Assembly (NCBI GenBank): GCA_019117525.1
Contig: DWZO01000093.1
Span: 1-62,295, forward strand
Reading direction: 5' to 3'
Source of the DNA: Allocoprobacillus merdigallinarum
Lineage (GTDB): Bacteria; Bacillota_I; Bacilli_A; Erysipelotrichales; Coprobacillaceae
Length of the DNA: 62,295 bases
Positions within the stretch are counted from its first letter, which is position 1. Every line of letters starts with the position of its first letter. Positions 37,153 through 45,521 of the stretch are shown here, in pieces. Made by a program: the position numbers and the translations under genes. Under the pieces are notes generated by a model, which was given only the letters and a program-made list of their open reading frames with translations, was not told the DNA's origin and did no database searches.

Positions 37153-37617
37153 GTGATTACGATTTTTAGCAAAGAAGAAGAAAAATATTTTCTGACATTC
37201 GTATTAAAATATGATAACGATTTTGAAACAATTTTAGGTGAAATGAAAAAAGGTGCAAAAATCAATTATGAGGAAGTTGAAAAATATATGAAAGATGTCG
37301 AAGAAAAATATGTCATATTGTTTTCAAATGACTATCCAGAGTATTTTAGAAATTTCTCTCAGCCACCATTTGCTCTGTTTTACGAGGGAAATCTAGAATT
37401 GTTCAATAATAATGGAGCAACTTTTGAAAACCCTTTGGATTCAACAAAAGATTTTTATCTGGCATTATCAGAAGATGGTGGAAAAGAAGTGGACTGGTGT
37501 ATTGCAGTTACTCATGAAGAAGATCTTTTGCCAGTAGTTAATAAATTTTTGAATGATCTAGACGAAGATTTAGATTTTAAAAAATATGCTAATAAGAATG
37601 AGTTGAATTTATCATAA
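37153..37617 (+). CDS. DprA-fragment-like paralog 1 of 5
   Basis: About 154 residues. It contains SNDYPEYFRNFSQPPFALFY then EGNLELF (residues ~60-85), the segment that in DprA precedes the Rossmann fold (YPxxLxxIxDPPxxLxxxGN). The DprA Rossmann domain is absent. The second half has EVDWCIAVTHEEDLLPVVNKF, shared by all five copies and not by DprA. GTG 37153 abuts GGAG; ATT 37162 has better spacing, so the start is uncertain. Confidence 0.65.
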   Translation: MITIFSKEEEKYFLTFVLKYDNDFETILGEMKKGAKINYEEVEKYMKDVEEKYVILFSNDYPEYFRNFSQPPFALFYEGNLELFNNNGATFENPLDSTKDFYLALSEDGGKEVDWCIAVTHEEDLLPVVNKFLNDLDEDLDFKKYANKNELNLS

Positions 37618-37635
37618 TTGGAAAGGAATGATTTT

Positions 37636-38085
37636 ATGGATAAATATACAATGGATGAACTGTTGTTGGCGTTTTCTTTAAAATTTGAAAATAATGCACT
37701 TGAAATTTTACAAAGACTTTATGAAGGAACACCAGTACCAGTAAATGAAATTGATGAAATACTAAAAAAAGTAGAAGAAAAATATGTTGTTATTACCTCA
37801 GATGATTACCCTGATTTTTTTCATAGGGTCGATAACCCACCATTTGTATTTTTTTATGAAGGAAATCTTGAATTATTTGATCAATGTGATCAATATTTTG
37901 AAAAAACAGTAGATGGAAGAAAATGTTACCTTGCAATCAATCAAAAAGGAAATGATGTTGACTGGTGTATCGTGACAGAAAATGAAAAGCAGTTAGTACC
38001 TGAAGTCAATAAATTTTTTGAAGATTATGGCGATAGATATAATTTGAAGAATTATGTAAAAAAAGAGGAATTAAGCTTATCTTAA
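37636..38085 (+). CDS. DprA-fragment-like paralog 2 of 5
   Basis: This 149-residue protein begins MDKYTMDELLLAFSLKF. It has DDYPDFFHRVDNPPFVFFY then EGNLELF near residue 58, then DVDWCIVTENEKQLVPEVNKF. ATG 37636 follows AAAGGA by eight bases. It starts 18 bases after copy 1. The helical start, YP..PP segment and DWC segment are the shared order. Confidence 0.7.
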   Translation: MDKYTMDELLLAFSLKFENNALEILQRLYEGTPVPVNEIDEILKKVEEKYVVITSDDYPDFFHRVDNPPFVFFYEGNLELFDQCDQYFEKTVDGRKCYLAINQKGNDVDWCIVTENEKQLVPEVNKFFEDYGDRYNLKNYVKKEELSLS

Positions 38086-38102
38086 TGAAAAGGAAAATTA
38101 AA

Positions 38103-38555
38103 ATGAAAGATAAATTTACAAGTGATGACATTCTTGTTGCGCTCTGTCAGAAGTTTGGAAACAGTACTGAGATTATAGATGATGTAATCGATAAAAAGAT
38201 TTTTATGACAGACAAGGAAAAAGAATATTATTTAAATGAAGTGCATGAAAATTATATTTCTTTTCTTTCAGATAAATATCCCGTTATACTTGGGGCTCTT
38301 GATGATCCACCAGTGTGTCTGTTTTACGATGGTGATCTTGATGTGTTTCAAAAAGATATACATGTTTATGAAAGTGTTGTTAATAAAGCAGACAAGATTT
38401 TTATTGGAATAGTTAATAAAGGTGATGAGGCAGAATGGTGTGTTGCCACTACAGATCAAGAAGTTCTTCAGCCTGTAGTTGAAGAAGTATTTGAAAGAAA
38501 TGATAATTTAGAGTTTAAAAAATATAAACAGTCTCAAAGCACTATATTGAATTGA
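38103..38555 (+). CDS. DprA-fragment-like paralog 3 of 5
   Basis: This 150-residue protein starts MKDKFTSDDILVALCQKF. It has SDKYPVILGALDDPPVCLFY then DGDLDVF and EAEWCVATTDQEVLQPVVEEV. It is more diverged than copies 1, 2 and 5, since the EGN is changed to DGD. ATG 38103 is chosen because AAAAGGAAA lies upstream; ATG 38085 overlaps the previous stop. Confidence 0.7.
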   Translation: MKDKFTSDDILVALCQKFGNSTEIIDDVIDKKIFMTDKEKEYYLNEVHENYISFLSDKYPVILGALDDPPVCLFYDGDLDVFQKDIHVYESVVNKADKIFIGIVNKGDEAEWCVATTDQEVLQPVVEEVFERNDNLEFKKYKQSQSTILN

Positions 38556-38567
38556 TGAGGTGAAGAA

Positions 38568-39026
38568 ATGAAAGAGGACATTACAGATGATGAAATTGTA
38601 TTTGCTTTAGCAATGAAATATGATAACGATTTAGTTAAAGTAGCAGATGCAATGATGAATAACAGAGTCATGGAAGCGGATGAATTATTTGGATATATAA
38701 ACAGTGCAACTGAAAAATATGTAACACATAACTCATCTAATTATCCTAGAGCATTGAAAGTAGAAAATAAGCCACCTGTTGTGGTTTTCTATGATGGTAA
38801 ATTGGATATCTGTAATAATGCAGATCTGCTAATTTTTAATGGATTGTTTGGTACTGAAAAAAGAGGATTCTTATTTGCAGCCGAAGATGAAAATGGTGAA
38901 TGTGATTGGATGATTGGGTGCGAAAATCAGGAACATTTGAATGACTTAATTGAAAAAGTACAAAGTGAATTGAAGATACTTAATTTTAAAGATTACTCAA
39001 AAGAAAAAGATTTAACTATGTCTTAA
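38568..39026 (+). CDS. DprA-fragment-like paralog 4 of 5
   Basis: This 152-residue protein starts MKEDITDDEIVFALAMKY. It has SNYPRALKVENKPPVVVFYD then GKLDI, and later ECDWMIGCENQEHLNDLIEKV. GAGGTGAAG precedes the ATG. The paralog keeps all three shared segments but is the most divergent in the middle. Confidence 0.7.
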   Translation: MKEDITDDEIVFALAMKYDNDLVKVADAMMNNRVMEADELFGYINSATEKYVTHNSSNYPRALKVENKPPVVVFYDGKLDICNNADLLIFNGLFGTEKRGFLFAAEDENGECDWMIGCENQEHLNDLIEKVQSELKILNFKDYSKEKDLTMS

Positions 39027-39067
39027 AAAAGAAAGGAACAGATAATTTCTGTATAAGGTAAATAAAA

Positions 39068-39223
39068 ATGAAATTAGATAAAGAATTAGAAAATATATTA
39101 AAACAAAAAGGCTATAAAAAAGTCGAATGTCCTAATGAACAAAAAGAAAGTAAAGACTATAAGGATATGATGAAAGCTATAGAAGAATATAAAAAGGAGA
39201 TGAAATCTAATGAAAGAAAGTAA
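39068..39223 (+). CDS. 51-residue helical protein within the paralog array
   Basis: ATG 39068 to TAA 39221-39223 encodes a highly charged peptide starting MKLDKELENILKQKGYKK and ending KKEMKSNERK. It overlaps the start of paralog 5 by 14 bases and ends with that gene's ribosome binding site, so it is probably translated. No family is known. Confidence 0.5.
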   Translation: MKLDKELENILKQKGYKKVECPNEQKESKDYKDMMKAIEEYKKEMKSNERK

Positions 39224-39701
39224 CTCCAAAGAAAAACATTTTGAAAATATAACTATGAATGAAATACTTGTTGCTTTTTCTCAAAAATATCATGGTCACT
39301 TTTTTAAAATTTTAGAAGCATTAAGGGAAAAGGAAAGACTTACAAATAAAGATATCAAACTATATTTGGATGATGTTGAAGAGATGAACGAAACAATCTT
39401 ATCCGATAAATATCCTTCACCACTTAAAGAAATTCCTAATCCACCATTTGTACTCTATTATGAAGGAAATCTAGAACTTATGGATAAAAAAGGAATTCAA
39501 ATATCTTTGCCTGTAGATGAGGAAAACTATCATAGATGTTTTTTTGCTTTAGAAGAAAATAATGGTCAAATGGATTATTGCATAGGAGTAGAGGATGAAA
39601 GTGATTTATCTTTTGTAGTTGAAAATTTTATTGAGCGTAATCCACATTATAAATTTGTTGATTATTCAAAAAGCAAAGAAATGGAAAATTCGTTGGTATA
39701 A
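39210..39701 (+). CDS. DprA-fragment-like paralog 5 of 5
   Basis: This 163-residue protein is the copy closest to DprA: SDKYPSPLKEIPNPPFVLYY then EGNLELM. A longer N-terminus precedes ITMNEILVAFSQKY. The second half has QMDYCIGVEDESDLSFVVENF. AAAAAGGAG lies upstream of the ATG. A function in DNA handling is suggested only by the DprA-like segment; the proteins lack a recognisable nucleic-acid-binding fold. Confidence 0.7.
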   Translation: MKESNSKEKHFENITMNEILVAFSQKYHGHFFKILEALREKERLTNKDIKLYLDDVEEMNETILSDKYPSPLKEIPNPPFVLYYEGNLELMDKKGIQISLPVDEENYHRCFFALEENNGQMDYCIGVEDESDLSFVVENFIERNPHYKFVDYSKSKEMENSLV

Positions 39702-39705
39702 TAAT

Positions 39706-39840
39706 ATGAATGATTTTAATGATATAAATACAATTATTGAGGATTATCCTTTTAATGAGGATAATCCTTTTTTAGAAGAAACACCTTCAGAAGAAAAAAT
39801 CTATACGAAAGAAGATTTTATAAATGATGAAGATGAATAA
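39706..39840 (+). CDS. 44-residue acidic peptide before ardC
   Basis: ATG 39706 to TAA encodes a very acidic peptide with the near-repeat DYPFNEDNPFLEE. It lies five bases after paralog 5 and overlaps the ArdC frame by 17 bases. Size, charge and coupling suggest a real small gene of unknown role. A DNA-mimic-like role is conceivable but unsupported. Confidence 0.5.
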   Translation: MNDFNDINTIIEDYPFNEDNPFLEETPSEEKIYTKEDFINDEDE

Positions 39841-41122
39841 GGCAAGACAGCAAGTCGTAGAACTTTTCGTTGGCTGTCTTAATAAAGGAAAGATTCCATG
39901 GTATCAGGGATTTATGCCAGCGGAACCAAGCTTCAACCCAATAACAAATACCGTCTATCGTAACAGTAATCGCTTTATTCTTTATATAAATGAGTTTGTT
40001 AATGATTATAAGGATCCTCGATGGATGACTTTCAATCAGGCAAGTTCAAAAGGATATATTATAAAAAAAGGAAGTAAAGGTGTTCCAATTGAATACTGGA
40101 GTCTGTATGACAATAAAAACAGAAAATCAATTACCAGTGCAGAAGCAAAAAGAATTATTGAAGAAGATAAGGAAAGATCAAAAGATATTACTTATATCTG
40201 TCGTGTTTATACTGTATTTAACGCAATGCAGATGGAAGGTATACCACCTTATAAAAATCAGAATAAAAATATTGCATTTGATGAAGAAAAGTATGAAATA
40301 CCTTTATCAGTAATGAATGACTTTTGTGAGAATACGGATTTAAAAATGATTGAAGATAGTGGAGTAAATACACCATATTACCAGCCGTCAGAAGATAAAG
40401 TTGTTGTACCTGACAGGCATCGTTATATAGATGAAGAAGCCTTTTTCTAGGATACTTATCATGAAATAGCGCATTCTACTGGACATGCAAAAAGACTGAA
40501 AAGAGATTTAAAAAGCAGATATGGAGAAAAAGATTATGCTGTTGAAGAATTAAGAGCTGAAATAGGATCAGCTTTCATATGCAACAGTTTAGGAATTGTT
40601 TCAAAACCTAACAGAGATTATCTGGAAAACTGTGTTGCTTATGTTCAGTCATTTCTGAATGTATTAAATAATAATCCAAATGATCTGTTTAAAGCAATTA
40701 AGGATGCCGATGGAATAGCAAACTATGTTTTAGATAAAGGAAATTTCGAGCTGAAACATAAACTTGGAGAGTTGTGTAAAGAAGTCATTCAGGAAGACAA
40801 GTATGAATCAAACAGTATTACCATGGAACAGCTTGAAGTAAGTCTCAAAATTAAAAATATACCATGTATGGACGAAGAAGAAACGGCACATATTGTCAAT
40901 CTTTGGAATGAAGACAAAGCAAGTATTATGGGACGAGTATTTTATTGCTTTGATGGTGAAACAATTACCTGTGTTGATAATCGTGATGGTGATCTGTTTA
41001 TTGAAAGATTTGAAGAAAAGGATGCACTGCTTGCATATATGTGGATGACTGACTTGATGAGTTCAATTGACTGTTATGAATTGCTGAATAAAAAAGAAGG
41101 TGATGTATTAAGTGGGCAATAA
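39824..41122 (+). pseudogene. ardC: ArdC-type antirestriction protein interrupted by one TAG
   Basis: The N-terminal ssDNA-binding ArdC domain is complete (GKIPWYQGF, FNPITNTVYR, WMTFNQASSKGYIIKKGSKG, VYTVFNAMQMEGIPPY). TAG 40448-40450 ends the frame. The same frame continues at once with DTYHEIAHSTGH, the zinc metallopeptidase motif of ArdC, and stays open to 41122, including ELRAEIGSAF. The whole would be ~430 residues. One base change explains the break. A truncated 208-residue ssDNA-binding product is still possible, and a downstream ATG (40772) could yield a C-terminal piece. Confidence 0.85.
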
Positions 41123-41306
41123 TAAAAAGTTAACACAAGTGAGAGATAATGTTTGTATTGGAATGAGATCATATGGCTGGATCTGTAAAAAAGAGTACAC
41201 ACGATTTTATCTGTGGGAAAAGGCAACACGCTCTGGTAAAACCATCAGAGAATGTTTTTATAAACATGAAATACCTGTTTTCAACTATTCAATCAATGAT
41301 AATTGA
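41112..41306 (+). CDS. Small basic protein after ardC
   Basis: This 64-residue frame from GTG 41112 overlaps the ArdC frame by 11 bases. It contains YGWICKKEYTRFYLWEKATRSG. It is basic and aromatic-rich, without a known family. The GTG start and weak ribosome binding site make it uncertain. Confidence 0.45.
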   Translation: MGNNKKLTQVRDNVCIGMRSYGWICKKEYTRFYLWEKATRSGKTIRECFYKHEIPVFNYSINDN

Positions 41307-41484
41307 GGAACTACAGCATGTAGTACGCAAGTGGTACATTTTAAAGATGAAAAAATGGCTAAAACTCAACGTTGTTGAGTTGTTCAACATGAAAATGTAG
41401 CACATTTGTGTAAACAAATGAGTTACGTTTTCCTTATCCTGCTAAATGTTTTTTCAGTTAATCAATATATGGGTTTATAGGAAA
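41307..41484. other. Non-coding hairpin region, oriT candidate
   Basis: This 178-base gap has two stem-loops: AACTCAAC/GTTGAGTT (41363-41370, 41374-41381) and CATTTGT/ACAAATG (41403-41409, 41414-41420). It lies upstream of the RHH-type proteins and relaxase. Gram-positive oriT sites often show such a layout. No nick-site consensus can be assigned by eye. Confidence 0.3.
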
Positions 41485-41706
41485 TTATCTGAATAAATGC
41501 TGATGTTTCTGATAGTATTGAAAGTATTCTTCGGTGGAAGGTTTTCCATCATTTATATACAAATCATAGAGAACTTTAATATACATGGGTGTTTCTGGTT
41601 TTAACATTTTTTCACTGTTTTTTGGATTTAATATAATCCATGGAAGAACTTCTTTTTCAAATTTTTCATTTAACAGTTTTTGTTGCTTTGTTGGATTGAT
41701 CATCAT
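41485..41706 (-). CDS. Small unknown protein on the minus strand
   Basis: This 73-residue frame starts at an ATG pair (41706) preceded on the minus strand by AAGGAAAC. The longer frame to 41820 runs through an inverted repeat and is unlikely. It has a helical, Lys-rich sequence with VLPWIILNPKNSEK and no known family. It is one of only two minus-strand genes in the element. Confidence 0.5.
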   Translation of the reverse strand: MMINPTKQQKLLNEKFEKEVLPWIILNPKNSEKMLKPETPMYIKVLYDLYINDGKPSTEEYFQYYQKHQHLFR

Positions 41707-41764
41707 AGTATTATGTTTCCTTTTCAGATAATTATAGTTTACTAATGTATGAAAATGTTTGAAA

Positions 41765-41811
41765 GATAGGAATACCACCCCCGCCAATATGGGCGAAGGA
41801 GTATTCCTATC
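41765..41811. repeat. Inverted repeat with nested GC-rich hairpin
   Basis: GATAGGAATAC (41765-41775) and GTATTCCTATC (41801-41811) are perfect 11-base arms enclosing a GC-rich core with CGCC..GGCG. It lies between the divergent genes at 41706 (-) and 41910 (+). It may be an operator, a terminator or part of oriT. Confidence 0.6.
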
Positions 41812-41871
41812 TATATACAATTATACATTAAAATAAATTTTTTTTGTTTTAATTTGATGAATTATTATAGA

Positions 41872-41891
41872 ACACGGCAACTTTGCCGTGT
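41872..41891. repeat. Dispersed palindrome, copy 4
   Basis: ACACGGCAA-CT-TTGCCGTGT is a 20-base palindrome, intergenic and 19 bases before the GTG of the next gene, where a repressor or ParB could block transcription. Confidence 0.9.
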
Positions 41892-41909
41892 ATAAAAGAG
41901 GTGGAATAA

Positions 41910-42251
41910 GTGAAAGATACATGGGTCAATTTCAGATGTGATCAGAATACAAAAGAAAGATTTGAAAAATTGGTGATGACTACTCATAAAAATAAACAGG
42001 AGCTGATAAACGATATGATGGATTCTTATTTGCTGTTTAACAATGACGAATATAATTCATTAGATAAAAAAATAACTTATATGCTTGAACTACTGAACAT
42101 CATAAATGAGTATGTGCAGCTCCCAGCTAAATGTTATGGTAAAGAGATGCCTTTTGATATGAACGAAATTGATGAATTGGTTAAAGCAAAATCAAGATAT
42201 CATTTAGCAATCACTAATAAAATCAACACGGCAAAGTTGCCGTCCAAGTAA
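41910..42251 (+). CDS. Ribbon-helix-helix-like accessory protein (MobC-type candidate)
   Basis: This 113-residue protein begins KDTWVNFRCDQNTKERFEKL then TTHKNKQELINDMM, a beta-strand plus two helices as in RHH DNA-binding proteins. It could be a relaxosome accessory factor. GTG start with AAGAGGTGG. Palindrome copy 5 encodes INTAKLPS at its C-terminus. Confidence 0.6.
   Translation: MKDTWVNFRCDQNTKERFEKLVMTTHKNKQELINDMMDSYLLFNNDEYNSLDKKITYMLELLNIINEYVQLPAKCYGKEMPFDMNEIDELVKAKSRYHLAITNKINTAKLPSK
42228..42243. repeat. Dispersed palindrome, copy 5
   Basis: ACGGCAA-AG-TTGCCGT, in the final codons of the RHH-like gene. Confidence 0.85.
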
Positions 42252-42329
42252 TTTTGACATCATTCAATAAATAATGTAACATTTCTAGTAGGTCGCTTTT
42301 TATTTAAGCATCCTGTTCAAAATCTAATT

Positions 42330-42353
42330 GAGCACTGATGTGCTCTCTTTTAA
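42330..42353 (+). terminator. Terminator after the RHH-like gene
   Basis: GAGCAC-TGAT-GTGCTC followed by TCTTTT. Confidence 0.7.
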
Positions 42354-42377
42354 TTTTCTGTATGAGGAGATAAGACT

Positions 42378-42563
42378 ATGAAATATAAAAAAGTGATGAT
42401 TGATGGTGTTGAGTATAACTGTTTAACTGATGAAGAATTGGAAGATTTAAAAGTGATGGTTGCTTATGAAGAAAGAAAAAGAAACCAATCATATAAAACA
42501 GCAGATTTTGACGGCTTTATTCATCAAAGAGATGAAACAATAAATAGTAAAACAGAAAAATAA
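42378..42563 (+). CDS. 61-residue unknown protein
   Basis: It starts MKYKKVMIDGVEYNCLTDEE, a beta-hairpin-like start followed by a charged helix. GAGGAG lies ten bases upstream. It is flanked by terminators on both sides, so it is a single-gene unit. No family is recognised. Confidence 0.55.
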   Translation: MKYKKVMIDGVEYNCLTDEELEDLKVMVAYEERKRNQSYKTADFDGFIHQRDETINSKTEK

Positions 42564-42566
42564 ATT

Positions 42567-42598
42567 GAAAGGATGACAAAGTTCATTCTTTTTTTCTT
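42567..42598 (+). terminator. Terminator
   Basis: GAAAGGATGA and TCATTCTTT pair with one G-T, followed by a T-rich run. Confidence 0.65.
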
Positions 42599-42608
42599 TT
42601 TTTATTAG

Positions 42609-42624
42609 ATGGCAAAGTTGCCGT
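42609..42624. repeat. Dispersed palindrome, copy 6
   Basis: ATGGCAA-AG-TTGCCGT, intergenic, 16 bases before the DpnD/PcfM-like gene and overlapping where its promoter or leader must lie. Confidence 0.85.
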
Positions 42625-42639
42625 GTAGGGAGGAATTAT

Positions 42640-42993
42640 ATGGAGTATGAAGTAGAAGTGATTGAAACTTTAAAAAGACAAAAGGTAATAGAAGCTGATT
42701 CAATAAATGAAGCTCTTGAAAAACTACAGGATGAATATAAAAACTGTAATATTATTCTAAATGAAAATGATTTTGTTGACGTTGAATTTAGAGAATCAAC
42801 TGATGAAATGGTTAAAGAAAATTTTAATACACAAGATTTGCTGCAGGACTTAATGAATGCTGGTGGATGTGATGCAGATGATGAATATTCTAAAGGATGG
42901 GATGAAGCAATGGAAGAAGCATTTAATATTGTCTGTTTTCATTTAAATAAAATCAATGAAAAGGTGAAAGATAATGCCTGTAAGATCCTTTAG
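42640..42993 (+). CDS. DpnD/PcfM-like protein
   Basis: This 117-residue protein opens with YEVEVIETLKRQKVIEADSI then NEALEKLQDEY and the NIILNENDFVDVEF strand, the pattern of the small DpnD/PcfM domain often found on conjugative plasmids. An acidic C-terminal helix follows. The role in transfer is not established. GGGAGGA precedes the ATG. It overlaps the next gene. Confidence 0.65.
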   Translation: MEYEVEVIETLKRQKVIEADSINEALEKLQDEYKNCNIILNENDFVDVEFRESTDEMVKENFNTQDLLQDLMNAGGCDADDEYSKGWDEAMEEAFNIVCFHLNKINEKVKDNACKIL

Positions 42994-43261
42994 AGTTTCC
43001 GAAAAGTTTTTAAAACAGTTTGAAATGATTCAGAATTATTATAAAAACGAACTAGGACTGGTAATGAACCAAAGTGAATTGTTGGATCAAATGATAGAAC
43101 TGTATTATTGCAGGATTATATTAAAATCAAATATTCTTGATGAATTGTTTAAGGAGGAACTGCGTAACAACTTGCAGCTCTACATGGTTGAAAACGCAAA
43201 GATGCTCAATCATGTAATAGAAATTATAAAGAAAGAAGGTAAAGCTAAAGATGATAAATGA
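42974..43261 (+). CDS. Ribbon-helix-helix-like DNA-binding protein
   Basis: This 95-residue protein starts MPVRSFRVSEKFLKQFEMIQ, followed by MNQSELLDQMIELYY, matching a strand-helix-helix RHH plan. It probably acts as a relaxosome accessory factor or regulator of this operon. It overlaps its neighbours on both sides by 20 and 11 bases. Confidence 0.6.
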   Translation: MPVRSFRVSEKFLKQFEMIQNYYKNELGLVMNQSELLDQMIELYYCRIILKSNILDELFKEELRNNLQLYMVENAKMLNHVIEIIKKEGKAKDDK

Positions 43262-43571
43262 AATAGATCCAAAGATATATAATTTTAAGAATCTTAAATT
43301 GGAAGATCAGCTGGTCGTTGCTTCACAATTTAAGATTTTTTTATTAATAAGAAAAGAAAAAGAAAATTTAAAAATAACCGCAAAAAAGCAAAGTTCTTTG
43401 ACTAAATTTCTATATGAAGTAGCTATTGAAGAACTTGATGAAGTTGAAGAAAAAATCAAAGATACAATTATTCAGAGAATGGTCAGTTTCATTGAAAATT
43501 ATGATTATTTTGTTAAAGAAATAGAAACAGATGATTATTTTTATGGATTGGAGGATTCAAAAGATGAATAA
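43251..43571 (+). CDS. Unknown helical protein of the mobilisation operon
   Basis: This 106-residue acidic helical protein contains FKIFLLIRKEKENLKITAKK and EELDEVEEKIKDTIIQ. No family is recognised. It is coupled to both neighbours by short overlaps. Confidence 0.55.
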   Translation: MINEIDPKIYNFKNLKLEDQLVVASQFKIFLLIRKEKENLKITAKKQSSLTKFLYEVAIEELDEVEEKIKDTIIQRMVSFIENYDYFVKEIETDDYFYGLEDSKDE

Positions 43572-44064
43572 ACAATTTGATGTCTTTGTAAAAATGAAAA
43601 TTACTGAGATGAGTAAGACCATTCATGATATGACATACAGGTACATTAATCCTGAAACAAAAAAGCCTACTGATGTTCCAGCAAAGCATTATCAGGATAT
43701 ATTAAAACAGCCTGTTGAAGTCATGATTGACGAACAGGTAAAAAGACAATTTTTGAATGTCATGTTTAAGCAGTTAAAAAATTTAAAGGAAGAAGAACCG
43801 CATCTGTTTTATCAATCTTTATTGTTAATGGATATTGGTAAATCGCCAGATTCTCTTGAAGTCAATGAAGAAGTTGCTTTAAAGATGACCGCTGATTACA
43901 TGGTTAAGGAAGAAAGTAAACCTAAGAAGAAAAGTGATCCAAAGTTTCATATTTCTCAGAATTCTTTTATAAATAAATATGATGAAATAAAAAATGATGA
44001 TTCTATTATGGCAGAATTGTTTGATCCTGCTGATATAAAAGATAGAGGAATGAGTCTTAATTAA
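43564..44064 (+). CDS. Unknown protein upstream of the relaxase
   Basis: This 166-residue protein from ATG 43564 has GGAGG nine bases upstream and overlaps the previous stop by eight bases. Its N-terminal half is helical (KMKITEMSKTIHDMTYRYI). The C-terminal tail is Lys/Asp-rich. It is possibly a relaxase partner by position; no motif supports more. Confidence 0.55.
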   Translation: MNKQFDVFVKMKITEMSKTIHDMTYRYINPETKKPTDVPAKHYQDILKQPVEVMIDEQVKRQFLNVMFKQLKNLKEEEPHLFYQSLLLMDIGKSPDSLEVNEEVALKMTADYMVKEESKPKKKSDPKFHISQNSFINKYDEIKNDDSIMAELFDPADIKDRGMSLN

Positions 44065-44072
44065 ATTTTAAG

Positions 44073-44088
44073 ACGGCAAAGTTGCCGT
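44073..44088. repeat. Dispersed palindrome, copy 7
   Basis: ACGGCAA-AG-TTGCCGT, intergenic, 20 bases before the relaxase ATG. Confidence 0.9.
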
Positions 44089-44108
44089 GTAATCTAAGAA
44101 AAGAAAAT

Positions 44109-45254
44109 ATGAAAATAACAAAAGCACGTTTTATGGTGTATGGTTATAAACCACCATCAAATTCAAGAATGAAAAAAGAAATATCTATGGATTCAATTTC
44201 AGGCTACTTTGAATATACAGGTAGAGATGAAGCTAAAGATATTGAAAAAGAAGTAGAAGAAAATGAAACTGGTTATTTTGGCTATACAGGAAGTCATACT
44301 GTTGGGACATCTAGTTCAATGGGTGTGTTAAATACACGAGAAGACAGGAAAAAATTCAAAAAAGAAATCAAAAAGTATTTTAATAAAAAAGGTAATATCT
44401 GCTGGGATCTAGTTATTTCACTTGAAAGTGATACTGAAGCAGCTAGATTGAGTTTAGAAACAGTTGATAACTGGAATAGTGTTATGTCTGATGCACTACC
44501 GAAAATATTTAAACAGTATGATTTGGAATATAACAACGTCTTGTGGTGGTTTGATGTTCATCGAAATACGGAACATCCACATGTCCATCTTGCATTTATG
44601 GAAAAGCATCAGACAAGGTTCAAAGGTAAAATATCAAAAGCCAAATTAGAAAATGTTAAAAGGTCTATTTATACATGTATTGCTGCAAGACAGAAGCTTG
44701 CTGAAAAAAAGGGATATGATTATAGGGAATATTTTAAAATTAAGGATAAGGAATTTAATCAGCTTGTTACTCTTGTCAAAGGAAAAGATTTATCAAAGTT
44801 AAAAACATTAAATCAATTGTTGGATGCATTACCTAAAACAGGTAGACTTCAATACAATTCTTATAACATGAAAAAATTTAAACCAGTCATTGACAGAATA
44901 ATTGATGAGATTATTTTTAACAGTCCTGATTTGAAAAAGCAATATGATTTGCTAATAGAAAGAATTGATGTTTTGGAAGGAATCATGAATGAAGAATCAG
45001 ATGGGATTTCAACTTTAAAAGAAGCTGAACTAAATAAACTTCATGAACGAATAGGAAATTATATTTTAAAGAACTATAAAAAAACAGAAAAAATAAAAGT
45101 AAAGAAGGAGACTAAAGTAATAAGGAAAGTTAAGTACCTCAATGAAAAAAGACTTGAAGGATTTATTTACAGTGTTGCTCTTGAACAACAAAATACCATA
45201 AATAAATCCATAGATGAGTACTACAAACGTATGGAAAACAATCTAATCGTCTGA
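44109..45254 (+). CDS. MobP-type (MobP2-like) relaxase
   Basis: The relaxase nicks oriT and stays bound to the transferred strand. From ATG 44109 it has 381 residues. The HUH metal site is DVHRNTEHPHVHLAF (His151, 156, 158 and 160), and a family-typical GRLQYNSYNMK lies near 250. The candidate catalytic Tyr is in the N-terminal SGYFEYTG or GYFGYTG segments. The frame extends to TTG 44082 through palindrome copy 7, but ATG 44109 follows AAGAAAAG and is preferred. The C-terminus is Lys-rich. Confidence 0.85.
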   Translation: MKITKARFMVYGYKPPSNSRMKKEISMDSISGYFEYTGRDEAKDIEKEVEENETGYFGYTGSHTVGTSSSMGVLNTREDRKKFKKEIKKYFNKKGNICWDLVISLESDTEAARLSLETVDNWNSVMSDALPKIFKQYDLEYNNVLWWFDVHRNTEHPHVHLAFMEKHQTRFKGKISKAKLENVKRSIYTCIAARQKLAEKKGYDYREYFKIKDKEFNQLVTLVKGKDLSKLKTLNQLLDALPKTGRLQYNSYNMKKFKPVIDRIIDEIIFNSPDLKKQYDLLIERIDVLEGIMNEESDGISTLKEAELNKLHERIGNYILKNYKKTEKIKVKKETKVIRKVKYLNEKRLEGFIYSVALEQQNTINKSIDEYYKRMENNLIV

Positions 45255-45521
45255 TGGATTTGTATCTTCTATATCATCAGGCATCTCAAATACAGGTTTG
45301 TGCAGAGCTTCAAAAAGCTTTTCATTGTATTCAATAAGTTTGGAAATATTATGACTCAACTGATCACATAAAAATGCTTTAGAAGCTTTTCCCTGACCAT
45401 CGACAAAAGAAGTAAGTGTTTCTAAATCCATACTGTAAAGGGTCTGATATAATCCCTTCAATGTATAAGCTATTTTGTCTATTTCATCATAGACTTGGAA
45501 TATTATTTTTCTTTCATCCAT
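45243..45521 (-). CDS. Small unknown protein convergent with the relaxase
   Basis: This 92-residue acidic helical protein starts MDERKIIFQVYDEIDKIAY. A strong AAGGAGG on the minus strand precedes the ATG. It overlaps the relaxase 3' end by 12 bases. It has no known family and is the second of two minus-strand genes in the element. Confidence 0.65.
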   Translation of the reverse strand: MDERKIIFQVYDEIDKIAYTLKGLYQTLYSMDLETLTSFVDGQGKASKAFLCDQLSHNISKLIEYNEKLFEALHKPVFEMPDDIEDTNPSDD

